Of a DNA stretch of 64,000 nt, positions 15,000-25,229 are shown piece after piece. The DNA is from a virus: the IMG/VR virus record IMGVR_UViG_3300028283_000494, positions 44,428-108,427 of that record, one strand, 5' to 3'. Position 1 is the stretch's first letter. Each line of letters opens with the position of its first letter. Made by a program: the position numbers and the translations under genes. The notes beneath the pieces were generated by a model. It saw only the letters and a program-made list of their open reading frames with translations, was not told the origin of the DNA and did not search any database.

Positions 15000-15913
15000 T
15001 ATACAATTTAAAAAATGTTTACCTAAGTAGAAATGGATCTATATTAGATGAAGATTTCAATCTGATAGAAGATGCGTCAGAATTGTTCATCAAATGGGAT
15101 TCTTTTGGTTATGAAAATAATATACCACTTAAAGATTATACTGAAAATAAAATAAAGAGCGGTAACTTAAAAAAATTAGATAATAAACAATATATTTATG
15201 CTTATCCGTATCATAACATATACGTATATGGCCATTTATGGGATTCTTTTAGACAAATAAAAGAGATTGAGGAAAATAATATAAAAGGTAGTCTTTTATT
15301 GGGGATTGAATCGCGACATATAACTAATCTATATCATCATCTGGATATATTCGGATATGATAGGTCGAAGACCTTAAGTTGTGATTGTATGAATTATGTT
15401 TATTTTGTTCCAAATTTAATAGTGCCTGTTGATGGAGTCTACATGTCAAGATTGAATAAAGACGAATTTGAATGGCTAAGAAATAGATATTTTTATAAAA
15501 ATAAATTAATGAATGTATCAAAGATTAACAACGATGATAAATTTAAATTGTATTTATCAAGAGGATCTTCAAATTCAGATTATAGAAGTGTTATAAATGA
15601 TAATGAGGTGTCTGACTTTTTATTAAAGAATGGATATATAAAAATAACAGGGAACGAATCTTTAGAAGAACATATATACTATTTTTCTAATGCCACACAT
15701 ATCATTGGCTATCACGGTGCAATATTTAAAAATTGTATATTTTGCTGTAAACAACCAATAATACATGAATTCTGTTCAAAAAATTGTGAAAAATGTTTTT
15801 TAAATGTTAGTGATACATGTGAAATAACAAAAAATCATCAGCAGATCAAAATAGATTCCGATGATAGATATAATACTACAATAGATATTGAAATAATAAA
15901 AAATATAATATGA
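14996..15913 (+). CDS. GT61-family glycosyltransferase (DUF563)
   Basis: A 305-residue protein whose C-terminal half carries the GT61 pattern: FKLYLSRGSSNSDYRSVIND (about 183-202), ESLEEHIYYFSNATHIIGYHGA (about 219-240), then a Cys-rich stretch CKQPIIHEFCSKNCEKC. Members transfer xylose, GlcNAc or related sugars. The N-terminal 150 residues (KQYIYAYPYHNIYVYGHLWD) fit the acceptor half. The cysteines near the end are unusual and may bind a metal. It is coupled at both ends by 4 bp overlaps. Confidence 0.78.
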   Translation: MIYNLKNVYLSRNGSILDEDFNLIEDASELFIKWDSFGYENNIPLKDYTENKIKSGNLKKLDNKQYIYAYPYHNIYVYGHLWDSFRQIKEIEENNIKGSLLLGIESRHITNLYHHLDIFGYDRSKTLSCDCMNYVYFVPNLIVPVDGVYMSRLNKDEFEWLRNRYFYKNKLMNVSKINNDDKFKLYLSRGSSNSDYRSVINDNEVSDFLLKNGYIKITGNESLEEHIYYFSNATHIIGYHGAIFKNCIFCCKQPIIHEFCSKNCEKCFLNVSDTCEITKNHQQIKIDSDDRYNTTIDIEIIKNII

Positions 15914-16680
15914 AAAAAATATCATTTATTCCAAATATGGGCGCCAGATTTGGTCATCAGTTCGTAGAATGGTTATATGGATATATCTATTGTAGAAATA
16001 ATAATTATATATTCTATCATCATGAATTTATCGGTAAATCTCCAAAATTTGATAATTTTTTAAATTTATCTCACGGTGAGAGAAATTTTAATTCCTACGG
16101 TGAAAAAATCATAACAATGAAAGATATGTCAATAGAGGAATATTTGTCTTCAAATTGCATGGAACTATATCTTTATGATTATTATAATGATGATTCAAGA
16201 GTTTATGCTACAAACGATATGATGATAGAAGATGATATTAGAAATATATTAAGAAATAAATATTTCTCAAATCATAATAAAATTAATTATGATAATACTA
16301 TATCAGTGCATATTAGAAGAGATGACGTTTTTAAAGATAGTCCTTATTGGGCCAGTAGATATATACCAATAGAATATTTTATTAATATTCTAAACGACTT
16401 GCATGATGAGTATCCATCATTTGATGTGAGAATTTTTTCGAGTAATGTAGACGAATCTTTTAAAGATATAAAAAATATTAAATATGAAAATATATATTAT
16501 CACATAGATGACAGTATAGAGAACACATTAAATTATTTGATAAAATCTAAAATATTAATAACCAGTAACAGCGGTATATCTTTTATACCAACTTTATTAT
16601 CGAAAGTGGATAACATTAAAATATGTCAGGATAATTTCTGGCTTAAATGGCCAAAAGAATGCATTATAAAAAATACTTAA
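15910..16680 (+). CDS. Fucosyltransferase-like GT-B enzyme (GT11-like)
   Basis: A 256-residue protein with the marks of the alpha-1,2/1,6- and O-fucosyltransferase superfamily. The N-terminus MGARFGHQFVEWLYGY resembles the G-x-GNQ opening of GT11. TISVHIRRDDVFKDS (about 130-144) is the HxRR-D GDP-fucose site, and LITSNSGISFIPTLLSK (about 218-234) is the 'S-N-S/T-x-S' donor loop. It probably uses GDP-fucose or a related GDP-6-deoxy sugar. It is the second fucosyltransferase-type enzyme in the cluster, after the GT10 at 10408. Confidence 0.7.
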   Translation: MKKISFIPNMGARFGHQFVEWLYGYIYCRNNNYIFYHHEFIGKSPKFDNFLNLSHGERNFNSYGEKIITMKDMSIEEYLSSNCMELYLYDYYNDDSRVYATNDMMIEDDIRNILRNKYFSNHNKINYDNTISVHIRRDDVFKDSPYWASRYIPIEYFINILNDLHDEYPSFDVRIFSSNVDESFKDIKNIKYENIYYHIDDSIENTLNYLIKSKILITSNSGISFIPTLLSKVDNIKICQDNFWLKWPKECIIKNT

Positions 16681-16685
16681 ATTGA

Positions 16686-19600
16686 ATGAAAAAATTACAA
16701 AGGAAAATAATAGATGATACTGAACATCTTAGACCATTACCAAAATATCCTACTTATCCACCATATCATGTTGGATATTACATAGAAGATTATTTTTTCA
16801 ACTATTATTTGAAAAATAATGTGGAGACAGATAGAATTTATCTACCAATTTTCTGGACCAGTTGTTATAACAATACTTGGTATGATAATAATATAGTTAT
16901 GCCAGATATACAATCTTTTTTAAATACGCTAGATCCAAATTTAAAATATTTTACTGTTTGTCAACACGAACGCGCGCCTCAAGAAAAATTACCAAATAAC
17001 ACTTTAATTTTTTCTTCCAGTGGTAAAATTCACGCTGATAATAAAAGTAATAATCATGTTCCTATTCCACTTGTTTGTTCACCTATAAAAAACATAAAAT
17101 TGAACAAAAAAAGAGATATTTTTTGTTCTTTTATTGGGGCAAATACACATAAGATAAGAAAGGATATGTTCAACGCATTAAAAAGTGAAGACAGATATTA
17201 TCTATCTTTAAATGAATGGAATATTGACACACCAAAACCAAAAGAAGATGAATTCAAAAATATTACAGAGAGATCTGTTTTCGCCTTATCACCAAGAGGA
17301 GATGGACCTACTAGTTTCAGAACTTATGAGGCTATGCAGTTAGGAGCAATACCCGTTTATATTTATGATTATAAATGGATACCATATGAAAATAAAATAA
17401 ATTGGAATGATTTATGTATTTTTATACATGAAAACGAAATACCTCATTTGAAAGATATTTTAGAACATATACCCGAAGATAAAATAGAAAAAATGAGATT
17501 AGAAATTAAAAGGGTATATAACGATTTTTTCACATTGCAATCAGTGTCTAAAAATATAATATCACATTTAAAGGAAGAAAAAATGAGATTGATCACATTT
17601 TATACAGAATCACATAAAGAACTCATAGAAAATTATTTTTTACCAACGATTGAAAAATTCAACGAATTTGATGTTAAAATAGAAAATTTCGATCAGAACT
17701 GTGAAGGTTATTACAGATGTGATGGTTGGGGTGATGCCATGTTAAATAAAGTAAATCTAATTATTAGAACTATAAAAGAAACATGGGGAGATTATTTTGT
17801 TTATTCTGATTGTGATATTATGTTTTTTGATAAAATAAAAGATCAATTATTGAAATCAATAAGAAATCATGATATATCATTTCAACACGATGGTAATAGT
17901 GTGTGTGCTGGATTTTTTATATGTAAATCAAATGAAAACACTTTAAAATTGTGGGAAACTGTGAAAGAAAATACATATAAATTTAATGACGATCAATTAA
18001 CTTTAAATCAATATCTTGATATTATAAATTATAATAGACTACCAATATCGTTTTTTACTATTGGTAATGTTAACGGATTTAAGAGATGGGATGGAGAGAA
18101 AAGTTACTCCATACCAAAAAATATAGTTATGTTTCATGCCAATTGGACGATTGGAGTTAATAGAAAAATTGAACTTTTTAATTATATCATAGACAATATG
18201 AAACATAAAATTGATCTTTCGGACATGAAGATTGAATATTTCAATAAAAAAACAGTACACAATTTTAATAATGGGAAAGTACTTATTGGCGATTTGGTTG
18301 ATGGAAATATCACTAATCCAATATATTTGAACATTAATATAATTAGTGATATTGTTTTTAATGAGAAAGGTATTAATGTATTTTATAATTACTACGATGT
18401 AAAAAACAAAGATAGGAAAAAAGAGTTAAAATATTGTTTGGATATGTTATTATCAAATAAAAAAATAAGTAACCTTTATATACTATGTAGTAATAAATTA
18501 GACATTGAACAAAATAACGTGACAAAAATAGATTTCAATTTTGAGCAACCATCGTTTAAAGATTATTTTAATATTATCAATTTTTATTCAAGTGATGAGA
18601 GTATTAATATTCTTTTGAATTCTGACTGTTTTGTTGATGAAAAGAATATAGATTTAATATCAAAAAATATAAAAGAAAATGAAGTTTATTGTTTATCCAG
18701 ATGGGATATAGTTTCGAATAAAGATTTTAAAAGTACTCATTATGATATAGAGTGTAGTCAAGACGCTTGGATTAAAATAGGTAAATTTTCTAATCGTATA
18801 GAGGGTAATTATAAAATGGGTGTACCAGGTTGTGATAACGCGATTGCCTACGAATTTCAAAAAATTGGATATAAAATATCTAATCCTTCCAAAGATATTA
18901 AAATATACCATTACCATTTATCTGATGTTAGAACATATGGAGTATCACATGATGATAAAGAAAGTCATAGAATTCGAAGACCTTATGTATTCGTTCAAAG
19001 TTCGAAACTCGATGAAAATACAATAACAAAAAAAATAATATCTGATGATGTAACTGAGAAAAAAGAAAATTTCAACTCATCTACTTTGAATAAATTCGTT
19101 GATAATGTTTATCTTATAAATCTTAAAAGAAGAGATGATAGATTAAACCATATGATAAATGAATTTGATAAAATAAATGTTTCTTTTAAAAGGTTCAACG
19201 CAATAGATGGTAAAATTATGGGTGATGGTCTTAAATCTTCTCAAGTGGCATGTTTAAGAAGTCATGTTGGAGTTATTAGAGACGCTTTAAGGATGGGATA
19301 TAATAGGTTTGTTATTTTTGAAGATGACGTCATATTTTGTGACGATTTTGAAAAAAGGTTCAAGTATTATTCTGAGAATGTGCCAGACGATTGGGATATA
19401 ATGTATCTTGGATGTAATTTACATAGTTCCAGCAATCCAAAATTCATTAAAAATTTTATCTATAAAGTAGAAGAATGTTACGGGTGCTTTGCTATGATTT
19501 TAAATAATAAAAATGGATTGTTTGAAAAAATTATAGAAATAACTAAAGACGAAGAAAAACCAATAGATAATTATTATCACGAACAAATATTGAAAGAATT

Positions 19601-19988
19601 TAAAGCTTACGTATTTGCCCCATTTTTCGTTAAGACATTAAATACTATATCTGATATAAGTGATAATAAAAACAAATTTTCTTACGAAGAGGTGGATAAA
19701 TATTTTAAGAATGAAGTCGATCTTACTATATTTTCGAAAATACCTATTTTCCCTAAAACGTTTCCAACTCCACCTCCTCCTAAACCGCAAATAGACTATG
19801 TTAAAAGTAATCAAGATATATGTGAAGATTTTGTAAAAGGTAATTTACCTTTCCAAATATTCCATAATAATAGATTGATATTTGATAGTGATTCATCAGA
19901 TAAAATGAACTTGAGATTCTTTAGAGATAGTTTTACACTATACGGAAGACAATTTAACTACCAAGGCATGTTAATAAAAAGAAAATAA
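16686..19988 (+). CDS. 1100-residue four-domain glycosyltransferase
   Basis: One chain with at least four transferase domains. Residues 1-295 are exostosin/GT47-like (SVFALSPRGDGPTSFRTYEA, GAIPVYI). Residues about 300-520 are a GT-A domain (YFVYSDCDIMFF, IVMFHANWTIG). Residues about 522-765 are GT2-like (INILLNSDCFVD, GVPGCDNAIAYEFQKIGYKI). Residues about 800-990 are GT25, the LPS galactosyltransferase type (VYLINLKRRDDRLNHMI, ACLRSHVGVIRDA, FVIFEDDVIF). A Pro-rich hinge (TPPPPKPQ) precedes a 70-residue tail (LRFFRDSFTLYGRQFNYQG). It could extend one glycan by several sugars in turn. There is no signal peptide or membrane segment. The internal Met at residue 300 may have been an ancestral gene start. 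Confidence 0.85.
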   Translation: MKKLQRKIIDDTEHLRPLPKYPTYPPYHVGYYIEDYFFNYYLKNNVETDRIYLPIFWTSCYNNTWYDNNIVMPDIQSFLNTLDPNLKYFTVCQHERAPQEKLPNNTLIFSSSGKIHADNKSNNHVPIPLVCSPIKNIKLNKKRDIFCSFIGANTHKIRKDMFNALKSEDRYYLSLNEWNIDTPKPKEDEFKNITERSVFALSPRGDGPTSFRTYEAMQLGAIPVYIYDYKWIPYENKINWNDLCIFIHENEIPHLKDILEHIPEDKIEKMRLEIKRVYNDFFTLQSVSKNIISHLKEEKMRLITFYTESHKELIENYFLPTIEKFNEFDVKIENFDQNCEGYYRCDGWGDAMLNKVNLIIRTIKETWGDYFVYSDCDIMFFDKIKDQLLKSIRNHDISFQHDGNSVCAGFFICKSNENTLKLWETVKENTYKFNDDQLTLNQYLDIINYNRLPISFFTIGNVNGFKRWDGEKSYSIPKNIVMFHANWTIGVNRKIELFNYIIDNMKHKIDLSDMKIEYFNKKTVHNFNNGKVLIGDLVDGNITNPIYLNINIISDIVFNEKGINVFYNYYDVKNKDRKKELKYCLDMLLSNKKISNLYILCSNKLDIEQNNVTKIDFNFEQPSFKDYFNIINFYSSDESINILLNSDCFVDEKNIDLISKNIKENEVYCLSRWDIVSNKDFKSTHYDIECSQDAWIKIGKFSNRIEGNYKMGVPGCDNAIAYEFQKIGYKISNPSKDIKIYHYHLSDVRTYGVSHDDKESHRIRRPYVFVQSSKLDENTITKKIISDDVTEKKENFNSSTLNKFVDNVYLINLKRRDDRLNHMINEFDKINVSFKRFNAIDGKIMGDGLKSSQVACLRSHVGVIRDALRMGYNRFVIFEDDVIFCDDFEKRFKYYSENVPDDWDIMYLGCNLHSSSNPKFIKNFIYKVEECYGCFAMILNNKNGLFEKIIEITKDEEKPIDNYYHEQILKEFKAYVFAPFFVKTLNTISDISDNKNKFSYEEVDKYFKNEVDLTIFSKIPIFPKTFPTPPPPKPQIDYVKSNQDICEDFVKGNLPFQIFHNNRLIFDSDSSDKMNLRFFRDSFTLYGRQFNYQGMLIKRK

Positions 19989-19992
19989 AATT

Positions 19993-20661
19993 ATGTTAAG
20001 TATAGTTACAGGTACATTAGATAGACTTGATTTACTCAAAGAAGTCATAAAGAATACAGTAGATAGATCTGATAAAATAGAACTAGTTCTATTAGACGGT
20101 GGTTCAACTGACGGTACAATAGAATATGTTAAAAGTCTAGACAACGAAAGAATAAATTTAATTGAAATAGGTGGAAGATCTACTTACCCGAGTTTTATGA
20201 ACACTGGTATAAGAGCAGCAAAGTACGAATGGATAGTCCAATGGAACGATGATGTACTTCTGATAAACGAATGGGACGATGTTATTAATATGTTAAACGA
20301 CGGCAACGATGTTTATATATTCGACTGGAACAGAGGTACACTAGAAGAATACACCAATAAAACGCATGAAAACCAATGGATATGTTTTCACGACTGTATG
20401 AATTTTGGTATTTACAGGAAAGAAATATTCAGAAAAATAGGTATGTATGATAGCCAATTTAAATATTACGAATGTGATCACGATATGGCAACACGTTGTT
20501 TATCATTTGGTTATAAAGTAGTTAACGCTCATAATATAAAGGTTATGGAAGTTAGAACAGAGAAAAGATGTATAGAATACGGTGGTGATAGATCTATATG
20601 GTTCAAGAATAGAGAGTTATATCACGCTGGTATAATACCAAATACAATTGAGAAATTATGA
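19993..20661 (+). CDS. GT2-family glycosyltransferase
   Basis: A 222-residue GT-A enzyme with the GT2 opening MLSIVTGTLDRLDLLKEVI, LVLLDGGSTDGTIEYVKSL (nucleotide-binding Asp) and WIVQWNDDVLLINEW (DxD equivalent, about 76-90). A late KIGMYDSQFKYYECDHDMA block fits the acceptor/catalytic loop. It is compact, with no membrane segment. It starts 4 bp after the four-domain enzyme and overlaps the next gene by 4 bp. Confidence 0.85.
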   Translation: MLSIVTGTLDRLDLLKEVIKNTVDRSDKIELVLLDGGSTDGTIEYVKSLDNERINLIEIGGRSTYPSFMNTGIRAAKYEWIVQWNDDVLLINEWDDVINMLNDGNDVYIFDWNRGTLEEYTNKTHENQWICFHDCMNFGIYRKEIFRKIGMYDSQFKYYECDHDMATRCLSFGYKVVNAHNIKVMEVRTEKRCIEYGGDRSIWFKNRELYHAGIIPNTIEKL

Positions 20662-21338
20662 AGAAGGTTATAAGTTTTAGTATATATGGATCAGATCCTA
20701 AATACACAATTGGGTTATTAAGGAATTTAGAATTATCCAGTAAGATATATCCTGGTTGGGTAGTTTACGTTTATTATAATAGTACTGTTTCAGATTTTAT
20801 GATTGAAGAATATAAGAAATTTAATAACGTTGAGTTAATAAATATGGACGGGAATGATTTACCTGGAATGTTTTGGAGATTCACACCAAAGGAGGGAGTA
20901 GAGAGATTCATAAGTAGAGATGTTGATAGTAGATTATCTATAAGGGAAAAATTAGCTGTTGATGATTGGATAATTTCAAATAAAACTTTACATATTTTGA
21001 GAGATCACCCTCATCACGAACACGAGGTAAATGGAGGTATGTTTGGACTTGTTATAAATGAAAAATTTGATATGTTGAGTGAAATCAATAAATGGTTAGA
21101 AGGTAAGCATTTAGATTTATTTAATAAATTTGGAGATCTAGATTTTTTAGATAATGTTATGTTTGTTGAATTAAAAGACGACTTAATAGCTCACGATTCC
21201 GTGTGGAGAAGTAGAGTTGGTTCTGTTCCTTTTCCAACACCTATGGAAGATTATAAATTTGTTGGTGAAATTTACGACGAGAACGAAAACAGGTATCATC
21301 AATATCAAGAATGGGTAAATAGAAAGGAAGTTAGATGA
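20658..21338 (+). CDS. Probable GT-A glycosyltransferase of capsule/O-antigen type
   Basis: A 226-residue protein. VISFSIYGSDPKYTIGLLRN at the start and GMFWRFTPKEGVERFISRDV followed by DSRLSIREKLAVDDWI (about 75-108) form the donor/metal site, with RDVDSR replacing a plain DxD. EVNGGMFGLVIN follows as an acceptor strand. The same layout is common in uncharacterised capsular clusters and large viruses. The specificity is unknown. It is coupled by 4 bp overlaps on both sides. Confidence 0.65.
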   Translation: MKKVISFSIYGSDPKYTIGLLRNLELSSKIYPGWVVYVYYNSTVSDFMIEEYKKFNNVELINMDGNDLPGMFWRFTPKEGVERFISRDVDSRLSIREKLAVDDWIISNKTLHILRDHPHHEHEVNGGMFGLVINEKFDMLSEINKWLEGKHLDLFNKFGDLDFLDNVMFVELKDDLIAHDSVWRSRVGSVPFPTPMEDYKFVGEIYDENENRYHQYQEWVNRKEVR

Positions 21339-22807
21339 AAGATAATATAGCGATTGGCATAATGACTTCTATAAATCTTAAACAACGTTTTATGGCTTGT
21401 AAAAACACTTGGACCAAAGATTTCGATAACGTTTTCTTTTTTGGTGGAGATAAACAAGACGATAATCTAATAAGATTGGAAGGAATAGGAGAAGATTATA
21501 GTAGTGCCTTTATGAAACAACAATTAGGCATGAAACGTATGTTCGAAGCTAGTCCGGAATTTGATTGGTACTGTATGATAGGTTGTGATCATATAATATT
21601 CAAAGATAGTCTTTTAGAGTCCTTGAAAAATTTTGATAGAAATGAAGATATAATAATAAGTCAAGTGCGTGATAAAATCATCATAGATAATATTGAGACT
21701 GTAATATTTTCAGGAGGAGCTAGCTTTTTCATGAGTAATTCTTTAATGAAAAAAATATATCCAAAAATAGATGAGTTTAATGTTCATTGGGGGAATATAA
21801 CTAACCCTACAACTTATTTTTCAAATGTTTCTTACGACTGGGCTGATATAGCTATAGCCTATATAGTGAAAAAATATACTAATATAGACGCTACTAATGT
21901 GTTAGGTATGTATTCACAAAATCCGTCATTCTACGATGAGTATAACATTCAAGAAGGTATAAAATACGGAGGGTTAAAACAAGATAATGTTAGTCATCTT
22001 AAAAATCCAATTTCATTTCATTATATAAGACCAGATGAAATGAAATCAGTTTACGAAAAATTTAGAAAGAAAAAGTACTTATTTTATCACATATATCTCT
22101 ACGATAAAATAAACGATATAGTGGGTGATCAATTAAAGAAATTAAAAAATAGTGGATTATTAGATATATCTGAATTGCATGTTACTATAATGGATAATTA
22201 TGATGGATCTTATAAAATAGATGACGCTAATATGGAAATTATAAATAAATACGCTACGGAAATATATTACGATAATAGTAACACTTTTGAATTATTCACT
22301 CTTCAAAAACTTCATCAACACGCTTTAACACACTGCGGTAATTATCTTTATTTTCACACAAAGGGATGTACAAGAGTTAACGACACTAATGTTGAAAATT
22401 TCGCCTTTGGTCCTTATGTTGGTAATTATTCTTACAAGAACGTAGAAAATTGGAGAAATATAATGGAACATTTTACAATAGAACATTGGTTGGAATGTGT
22501 GGAGTATCTTAATAATGGTAGTGATTTAGCTGGTTGTAATTATAACAGTAAATGGAGTCCTCAACATTACTCTGGTAATTTTTGGTGGGCAAGTTCAGAT
22601 TTTTTAAAAAAATTACCAGATCCTTTTTCTTTTGGAGTAGATAGAATGAACGCTGAAATGTGGATAGGTAGAATTAAACATAAAGCTACATGTTTATATC
22701 CCTTACCAATTAAAGAAGATGAACATAATAGATTTGTTGTATATACCGACCCAGAAGATTACTTAAACAAGATCGATATAAAAGAATATTATAATTATGA
22801 TAAATAA
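21335..22807 (+). CDS. Two-domain glycosyltransferase: GT31-like half plus 'HTKG...GNFWWA' half
   Basis: A 490-residue protein. Residues 1-240 resemble fringe/galactosyltransferase (GT31) domains: AIGIMTSINLKQRFMACKNT, FDWYCMIGCDHIIFKDSL and ETVIFSGGASFFMSNSLM. Residues about 248-485 form a second domain marked by NYLYFHTKGCTRVND, HWLECVEYLNNG and HYSGNFWWASSDFLKKLPDP. This second domain recurs twice in the 1756-residue protein at 40077-45347. Its repeated pairing with transferase domains suggests it is a glycosyltransferase. It overlaps the next gene by 11 bp. Confidence 0.65.
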   Translation: MKDNIAIGIMTSINLKQRFMACKNTWTKDFDNVFFFGGDKQDDNLIRLEGIGEDYSSAFMKQQLGMKRMFEASPEFDWYCMIGCDHIIFKDSLLESLKNFDRNEDIIISQVRDKIIIDNIETVIFSGGASFFMSNSLMKKIYPKIDEFNVHWGNITNPTTYFSNVSYDWADIAIAYIVKKYTNIDATNVLGMYSQNPSFYDEYNIQEGIKYGGLKQDNVSHLKNPISFHYIRPDEMKSVYEKFRKKKYLFYHIYLYDKINDIVGDQLKKLKNSGLLDISELHVTIMDNYDGSYKIDDANMEIINKYATEIYYDNSNTFELFTLQKLHQHALTHCGNYLYFHTKGCTRVNDTNVENFAFGPYVGNYSYKNVENWRNIMEHFTIEHWLECVEYLNNGSDLAGCNYNSKWSPQHYSGNFWWASSDFLKKLPDPFSFGVDRMNAEMWIGRIKHKATCLYPLPIKEDEHNRFVVYTDPEDYLNKIDIKEYYNYDK

Positions 22808-24020
22808 TAATATATGTCCTATAACAAATAGTAAAAAGAAATTAAAATATTTTGATCTTGGTGAAATGCCATTAGTTAATAATTTAACCGATACATTCGA
22901 GGAATCTTTATTCGTAAAAAAATATCCATTATCTGTATCTTTATTCGACGAATCAAATCTTAGTGTACTCGATGTTATTATAGATCCAGACGAAATGTTT
23001 GAAAATTATACATTTAGATCAAGCACCAATAAACCGTATTTTTTTCATTGTAAAAAAATGTACCTGTACTTACAAGATTTCATAGATATTAAAAAAGAAG
23101 ATTTGTGTATTGATATCGGTGGGAATGACGGTACTTTATTACTGGCGTTTAACGAAGTAAGTAAAGATATGGATTTACCAATCTGTGATAAAATAAATAT
23201 AGATCCAGCCAAAAATATATCAAAAATATCTATCAGTAAAGGCATCAACACGATGGTAGAATATTTCGGTGAAAACACATATAAAAACATAGATAAAAAA
23301 GCCAAATTAATAATATCTACAAACGTATTCCAACACCTGTACGATATAAAGAGTTTTGTAAAAGGTATAAATAACTTATTAGATGATAATGGTATATGGT
23401 GTTTAGAATTTCCGTATTGGGCATATACAATGGAAACAAATCAGTTTGATCAAGTTTATCACGAACACATATATTATTATTTAGTTACACCACTTAAACA
23501 ATTCTTTGAAAATAATAATTTGAAAATAATTAACATATCAGAACATTTCATTCACGGTGGTTCATTAAGATTAATCATAACTAAAAAAGGATCAAATAGA
23601 GAACCAGATCATACCATACAACCTTATATAGACAAAGAAAAGAAATACGATATAAATTATTACGATAATTGGTACGTTAAAGTTAACGAACATTTGGAAA
23701 AATGTAGAGAAGTTTTAAGAAATTTAAATGGTAATTTATTTGGTTTCGGTGCAGCGGCCAAAGGATGCATTTTTTTAAATACTTTAAATTTGAATTATAA
23801 TGATATTCAATATGTTATAGATGATACAGTTTTAAAACAGAATAAATACATACCTGGAACTGGAATTAAAATAATAGACAGATCAATCATTAAGGTTTAC
23901 GATATAGATTACATACTTATATTAGCACATAATTTTGCTGATTATATTATGAAATCTTTAAACGAATACGGTTATAAAGGAAAATATATTATTCTTCTAC
24001 CTGAAATAAAAATAATTTAA
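22797..24020 (+). CDS. Sugar C-methyltransferase (TylC3/EvaC-like)
   Basis: A 407-residue three-part enzyme of the NDP-sugar C-methyltransferase type. The N-terminal part keeps KLKYFDLGEMPLVNNLTD but has lost most zinc cysteines of that domain. The SAM-binding core is LCIDIGGNDGTLLLAF, followed by the diagnostic DQVYHEHIYYY (about 219-229) and HGGSLRLIITK. The C-terminal Rossmann part is LFGFGAAAKGCIFLNTL. Such enzymes add a methyl group to carbon 3 of 4-keto-6-deoxy sugars. It pairs with the relative at 27492 and with the dehydratase gmd. Confidence 0.82.
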   Translation: MINNNICPITNSKKKLKYFDLGEMPLVNNLTDTFEESLFVKKYPLSVSLFDESNLSVLDVIIDPDEMFENYTFRSSTNKPYFFHCKKMYLYLQDFIDIKKEDLCIDIGGNDGTLLLAFNEVSKDMDLPICDKINIDPAKNISKISISKGINTMVEYFGENTYKNIDKKAKLIISTNVFQHLYDIKSFVKGINNLLDDNGIWCLEFPYWAYTMETNQFDQVYHEHIYYYLVTPLKQFFENNNLKIINISEHFIHGGSLRLIITKKGSNREPDHTIQPYIDKEKKYDINYYDNWYVKVNEHLEKCREVLRNLNGNLFGFGAAAKGCIFLNTLNLNYNDIQYVIDDTVLKQNKYIPGTGIKIIDRSIIKVYDIDYILILAHNFADYIMKSLNEYGYKGKYIILLPEIKII

Positions 24021-24024
24021 TAAA

Positions 24025-24582
24025 ATGATAAGTTATATACCAACAAAAAGAGAAAATCCAAAAGTTATGACTGATATGCCATCAGCCTGGTGCGATATAC
24101 CAACTATCCTTAAAGATATTATAGATAGATTTAATATTAAACAAAATAAAGCACTAGAATTCGGCGTTGAATGGGGTTACTCCACATCAGCCTTATCTAA
24201 CTACTTCGAAACAGTCACAGGAGTCGATACATTCACCGGCGACGTTAACTCCTACCTCAAAGAAAATCACTTTGAAAAAACTAAAGATCTACTAAAAGAT
24301 TATAAAAATATTCAACTTGTGGAGTCTGATTATCAAGATTTTATAAAAAATAATAACGATATTTACGATTTAATTCACGTGGATATTGTGCATAATTATG
24401 ACCAAACTTATAAATGTGGAGAGTGGTGTGTTCAACATTCTAAAATTACTATATTCCACGACACCATATCTTTTGCGGAGGTTTATAAAGTATGTGAAGA
24501 TTTATCCAATAAGTATAATTTAGAATTTTACAATTATCCAAATTCTAACGGTTTAGGTATATTAATTAATAACAGTATATGA
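24025..24582 (+). CDS. Methyltransf_24-like protein
   Basis: A 185-residue protein with KALEFGVEWGYSTSALSNYF (motif I, about 46-65), VTGVDTFTGD (acidic strand) and YDLIHVDIVHNYDQTYKCGE (about 114-133), then TIFHDTISF. The last block parallels 'fDfifIDadHsYeav' of Methyltransf_24 enzymes. The substrate is probably a sugar or acyl group of the local glycan. It starts 4 bp after the C-methyltransferase and overlaps the next gene by 4 bp. Confidence 0.68.
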   Translation: MISYIPTKRENPKVMTDMPSAWCDIPTILKDIIDRFNIKQNKALEFGVEWGYSTSALSNYFETVTGVDTFTGDVNSYLKENHFEKTKDLLKDYKNIQLVESDYQDFIKNNNDIYDLIHVDIVHNYDQTYKCGEWCVQHSKITIFHDTISFAEVYKVCEDLSNKYNLEFYNYPNSNGLGILINNSI

Positions 24583-25229
24583 GAGAACTTTACATCTATC
24601 ATCACATGGGGCTAGGTGACCATTTAATTTGCCATGGCATCATTAGACACTACGCTAATGAATACGATGTGGTGCATAATTTTGTAAAACCTCATAATTT
24701 TAAGAGTGTAAGTTTCATGTACAGAGATTTAAAGAACGTTGATTTAATTGAGGATTACGATCAAGACGCTGAAAAATATACAAAAAATGTATTAAAAATA
24801 GGATTTGATAATTTGTTTTACGGTGGTAATACTTTTGATAAAGGGTTTTACGAACAAATTGGTTTACCATTTGAAAATAGATGGGAATTATTTAAAATTG
24901 AAAGGGATATTAAGAAAGAAAAAACAATTTATAACGAATATAATATAACAGGCAATTATAATTTTGTACACGATGATAGTAGATTTCCTATTCCGTTGCA
25001 GTATAAAAACAATAGTGTTTCACCTAGAATTGGTTTAACAGAAAACATATTTGATTATTTGACGTTAATAGAAAAGGCTGATGAAATACATTGTATAGAA
25101 AGTAGTTTTCTATTTATGATTGATTCCGTTATTAAAGGAAAAAAGGTTTTCGTACACAGATCCTCAAGATGGAACCCAAGTAACGAAATACCACATTATA
25201 GTAATAAAAATGAATATATTATATTATGA
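24579..25229 (+). CDS. GT9/heptosyltransferase-like GT-B protein, short
   Basis: A 216-residue protein. HHMGLGDHLICHGIIRHYAN (about 5-24) is the N-terminal loop of GT9-type transferases, and EKADEIHCIESSFLFMIDSV (about 167-186) resembles the donor-binding 'd..i.tdsg..H.a.a' helix. It is about 100 residues shorter than standard heptosyltransferases, so the acceptor half is reduced. It has 4 bp overlaps with both neighbours. It may be a transferase or a sugar-binding relative without activity. Confidence 0.5.
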   Translation: MRELYIYHHMGLGDHLICHGIIRHYANEYDVVHNFVKPHNFKSVSFMYRDLKNVDLIEDYDQDAEKYTKNVLKIGFDNLFYGGNTFDKGFYEQIGLPFENRWELFKIERDIKKEKTIYNEYNITGNYNFVHDDSRFPIPLQYKNNSVSPRIGLTENIFDYLTLIEKADEIHCIESSFLFMIDSVIKGKKVFVHRSSRWNPSNEIPHYSNKNEYIIL

